From Pseudomonadota bacterium (lineage in GTDB: Bacteria; Pseudomonadota; Alphaproteobacteria; Rhizobiales; Rhizobiaceae): 64,000 nt of DNA. The stretch lies in assembly GCA_023451735.1 (NCBI GenBank), contig JAEXYH010000044.1:1-64000 (forward strand), in the 5' to 3' direction. Shown here in pieces: positions 62,519-64,000 of the stretch (position 1 is the stretch's first letter; every line of letters begins with the position of its first letter). A program made the translations under genes and the position numbers. The notes under the pieces were generated by a model. That model was not told the origin of the DNA, made no database searches, and saw nothing but the letters and a program-made list of their open reading frames with translations.

Positions 62519-62950
62519 ATGTCCGTAGTCAGCGAATTTCGTTCATTTATTGCCAAGGGCAACGTCATCGATCTGGCGGTCGGTATCATCATTGGCGGCG
62601 CCTTCACCGGCATTGTCACATCGCTCGTCAATGACATTGTCATGCCGGTCGTTGGTGCGATCACCGGCGGGGGCTTCGATTTCTCCAATTATTTCGTGGC
62701 TTTGTCGAGCGCCGTCACCGCGCCTTCGTTGGAAGAAGCGCGCAAGCAGGGGGCCGTTTTCGCCTATGGCAGCTTCATCACTGTCATGATCAACTTCCTC
62801 ATCCTTGCCTTCATCATCTTCCTGATGGTCAAGGGCGTGAACAGGTTGCGCGCCATGGAAGAGAAGAAGCCGGTTGATGACAAGCCCGCGCCGCCGCCGG
62901 CCGACATCCAGCTCTTGTCGGAAATCCGCGATCTGCTGAAGACCAGGTAA
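62519..62950 (+). CDS. mscL: Large-conductance mechanosensitive channel MscL
   Basis: A 143-residue channel with two transmembrane helices. The first reads VIDLAVGIIIGGAFTGIVTSLVNDIVMPVVG, containing the Ala/Gly-rich pore constriction, and the second is VMINFLILAFIIFLMVKGVNRL. A cytoplasmic helix with LLSEIRDLLK ends it. The start at 62519 has GAGAGGGG upstream. MscL opens under membrane tension and releases solutes in hypo-osmotic shock. An upstream in-frame extension exists but has no ribosome-binding site. Confidence 0.95.
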   Translation: MSVVSEFRSFIAKGNVIDLAVGIIIGGAFTGIVTSLVNDIVMPVVGAITGGGFDFSNYFVALSSAVTAPSLEEARKQGAVFAYGSFITVMINFLILAFIIFLMVKGVNRLRAMEEKKPVDDKPAPPPADIQLLSEIRDLLKTR

Positions 62951-62961
62951 CGAGACGCCCT

Positions 62962-62998
62962 GAGCCTGCAACTCATCAGAACAATGAATTGCAGGCTC
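62962..62998. repeat. Inverted repeat after mscL
   Basis: GAGCCTGCAA and TTGCAGGCTC form a perfect 10-bp stem, and the 17-nt loop can add a CAT/ATG pairing inside. It is 12 bp after the mscL stop. No T-run follows, so it may be a 3'-end stabiliser. Confidence 0.6.
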
Positions 62999-63065
62999 AA
63001 GGAAACTCATGGGATTTCCGATTTCTTCTGCGCTATGAAAGAGCGACGAAAAACAGGAAATCCGC

Positions 63066-64000
63066 ATGTCTCTGCTTGGCTCGCTCAGCTCCCGCGCTCT
63101 TGCTGCTCCTGAAAGTGGCATTGTCGAGATCATCACCCATGCCCGTATCGGCGGTCGTGACGATCTCATCCCGCTCTGGGCAGGCGAGGGCGATCTGCCG
63201 AGCCCGGATTTCATCGACCGCGCCGCATCCGATGCGCTGCTCGGCGGAGAGACCTTCTACACCTGGCAGCGCGGCATTCCCGAACTTCGCCAGGCGCTGG
63301 CAGATTATTACACCCGCCATTTCGCGGTTTCGCTACCGGCCGAGCATTTCTATGTCACCGGTTCCGGCATGCATGCCATCATGATGGCGGTGCAGGCGAT
63401 CTGCGCACCGGGTGACGAAATGATCTATCTGTCGCCCACTTGGCCTAACATCGTTTCGGCAATCGAGCTGTCCGGCGCGGTCGCAAACGGCCTGCCGCTG
63501 GAATTCACCGGCGGCCGCTGGTCACTTGATCTCAACAGGCTCGAAGCTGCCATCACGCCGAAGACCAAGGGCCTGTTCGTCAATACGCCTTCGAACCCGA
63601 CCGGCTGGACGGCGACGAAAGAAGACCTCGCCGCCATCCTCGCGATTGCCCGCAAACACGGTCTGTGGATCATCGCCGACGAAATTTACGCTCGCTATTA
63701 TTATGGCGGCGCGCTGCGTGCCCCGTCCTTCCTTGACATCGCCGAGCCCAACGACCGCGTCATCTACGCCAACTCCTTCTCCAAGAACTGGTCCATGACC
63801 GGCTGGCGTGTCGGCTGGCTGGTCGCGCCGCCGGAACTGGGGCAGGTGATCGAAAATCTTATTCAGTATTCCAACTCGGGTGTCGCCCAGTTCATGCAGC
63901 GCGGCGCCGTCGTGGCGCTCAATGAGGGGGATGCCTTCGTCGAGGACAATATCCAGCGCGCCCGCCAATCGCGAGACATTCTCTGCGACATGCTGATCGC
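63066..64000 (+). CDS. Class I/II PLP aminotransferase (partial, runs off the window)
   Basis: An open frame starting at 63066 continues to the window end (about 311 residues seen). It is a fold-type I aminotransferase: IVEIITHARIGGRDDLIPLWAGEGDLPSPDFID, YVTGSGMHAIMMAVQAIC (substrate/PLP phosphate region), VNTPSNPTGWTATKEDL (Asn and PLP contacts), IIADEIYARYYY (Asp and Tyr), and the Schiff-base Lys240 in NSFSKNWSMTGWRVGW. The substrate is not deducible; relatives include aspartate/tyrosine and alanine aminotransferases. No start ribosome-binding site is strong, but the frame and motifs are clear. The 3' end is outside the window. Confidence 0.85.
   Translation, partial: MSLLGSLSSRALAAPESGIVEIITHARIGGRDDLIPLWAGEGDLPSPDFIDRAASDALLGGETFYTWQRGIPELRQALADYYTRHFAVSLPAEHFYVTGSGMHAIMMAVQAICAPGDEMIYLSPTWPNIVSAIELSGAVANGLPLEFTGGRWSLDLNRLEAAITPKTKGLFVNTPSNPTGWTATKEDLAAILAIARKHGLWIIADEIYARYYYGGALRAPSFLDIAEPNDRVIYANSFSKNWSMTGWRVGWLVAPPELGQVIENLIQYSNSGVAQFMQRGAVVALNEGDAFVEDNIQRARQSRDILCDMLI

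Overview
The window is about 64 kb of GC-rich alphaproteobacterial chromosome. It looks like a core-genome region of a Rhizobiaceae member (Agrobacterium/Rhizobium/Neorhizobium-like). Supporting signs are the phoR-pstSCAB-phoU-phoB block, a gcrA cell-cycle regulator, a podJ-type polar organiser, an opgC glucan succinyltransferase gene, a SAM-II riboswitch before metZ, and rhizobial palindromic intergenic repeats. I see no rRNA, CRISPR array, transposase, integrase or prophage genes. Two tRNA genes are present (Thr-CGT and Gly-CCC).

Layout. 1-3.7 kb: the tail of a glycosyltransferase, tRNA-Thr, a nitronate monooxygenase, a one-TM hypothetical protein, and a polyphosphate kinase 2 gene broken by one in-frame TAA. 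3.9-11.6 kb: the phosphate regulon (phoR, then pstS-pstC-pstA-pstB-phoU-phoB behind a clear Pho box). 11.7-19.8 kb: a PACE efflux protein, gcrA, argD-argF, hslO, apaG, metZ under a SAM-II riboswitch, and a dCTP deaminase. 19.9-25.4 kb: tRNA-Gly, a large GT2 glycosyltransferase, a solute-binding protein, an S24 repressor, a LuxR-type response regulator and a small secreted protein. 25.5-31.3 kb: DUF952, pyrD, a CAP lipoprotein, DUF6460, a TPR-methyltransferase, two tandem YitT proteins, and an AhpD-like/Rrf2 pair. 31.3-36.5 kb: Lhr-type helicase and PdeM (ligase-associated DNA-damage group), a universal stress protein and a hydrolase. 36.6-38.9 kb: an anti-sigma/ECF sigma operon divergent from a DUF4394 secreted protein, with matching promoter-like motifs on both sides. 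39-46.9 kb: a ClC channel, a TIGR02186/TauE pair and podJ. 47.2-53 kb: a fadE-fadA-fadB beta-oxidation cluster behind a 26-bp palindromic operator. 53-53.9 kb: a gene-poor stretch with repeats and a strongly structured element. 53.9-64 kb: a small Cys-rich protein, an amino-acid ABC transporter, a lone PAS protein, opgC, a symporter-histidine kinase hybrid, mscL and the start of an aminotransferase gene.

How it fits together. Most of the window is housekeeping: phosphate acquisition and signalling, arginine and methionine synthesis, pyrimidine synthesis, fatty-acid oxidation, envelope and osmotic functions, and cell-cycle control. The least ordinary signals are the nonsense codon in ppk2, the twin sigma-factor motifs flanking the ECF/DUF4394 pair, the GANTC methylation-site cluster beside gcrA, the palindrome between the Rrf2 gene and the helicase, and the structured intergenic element near 53.5 kb. 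I found no clearly new multi-gene system. Start codons were chosen from visible ribosome-binding sites and family-like N-termini; functions were assigned by recognising family motifs, with no database search.
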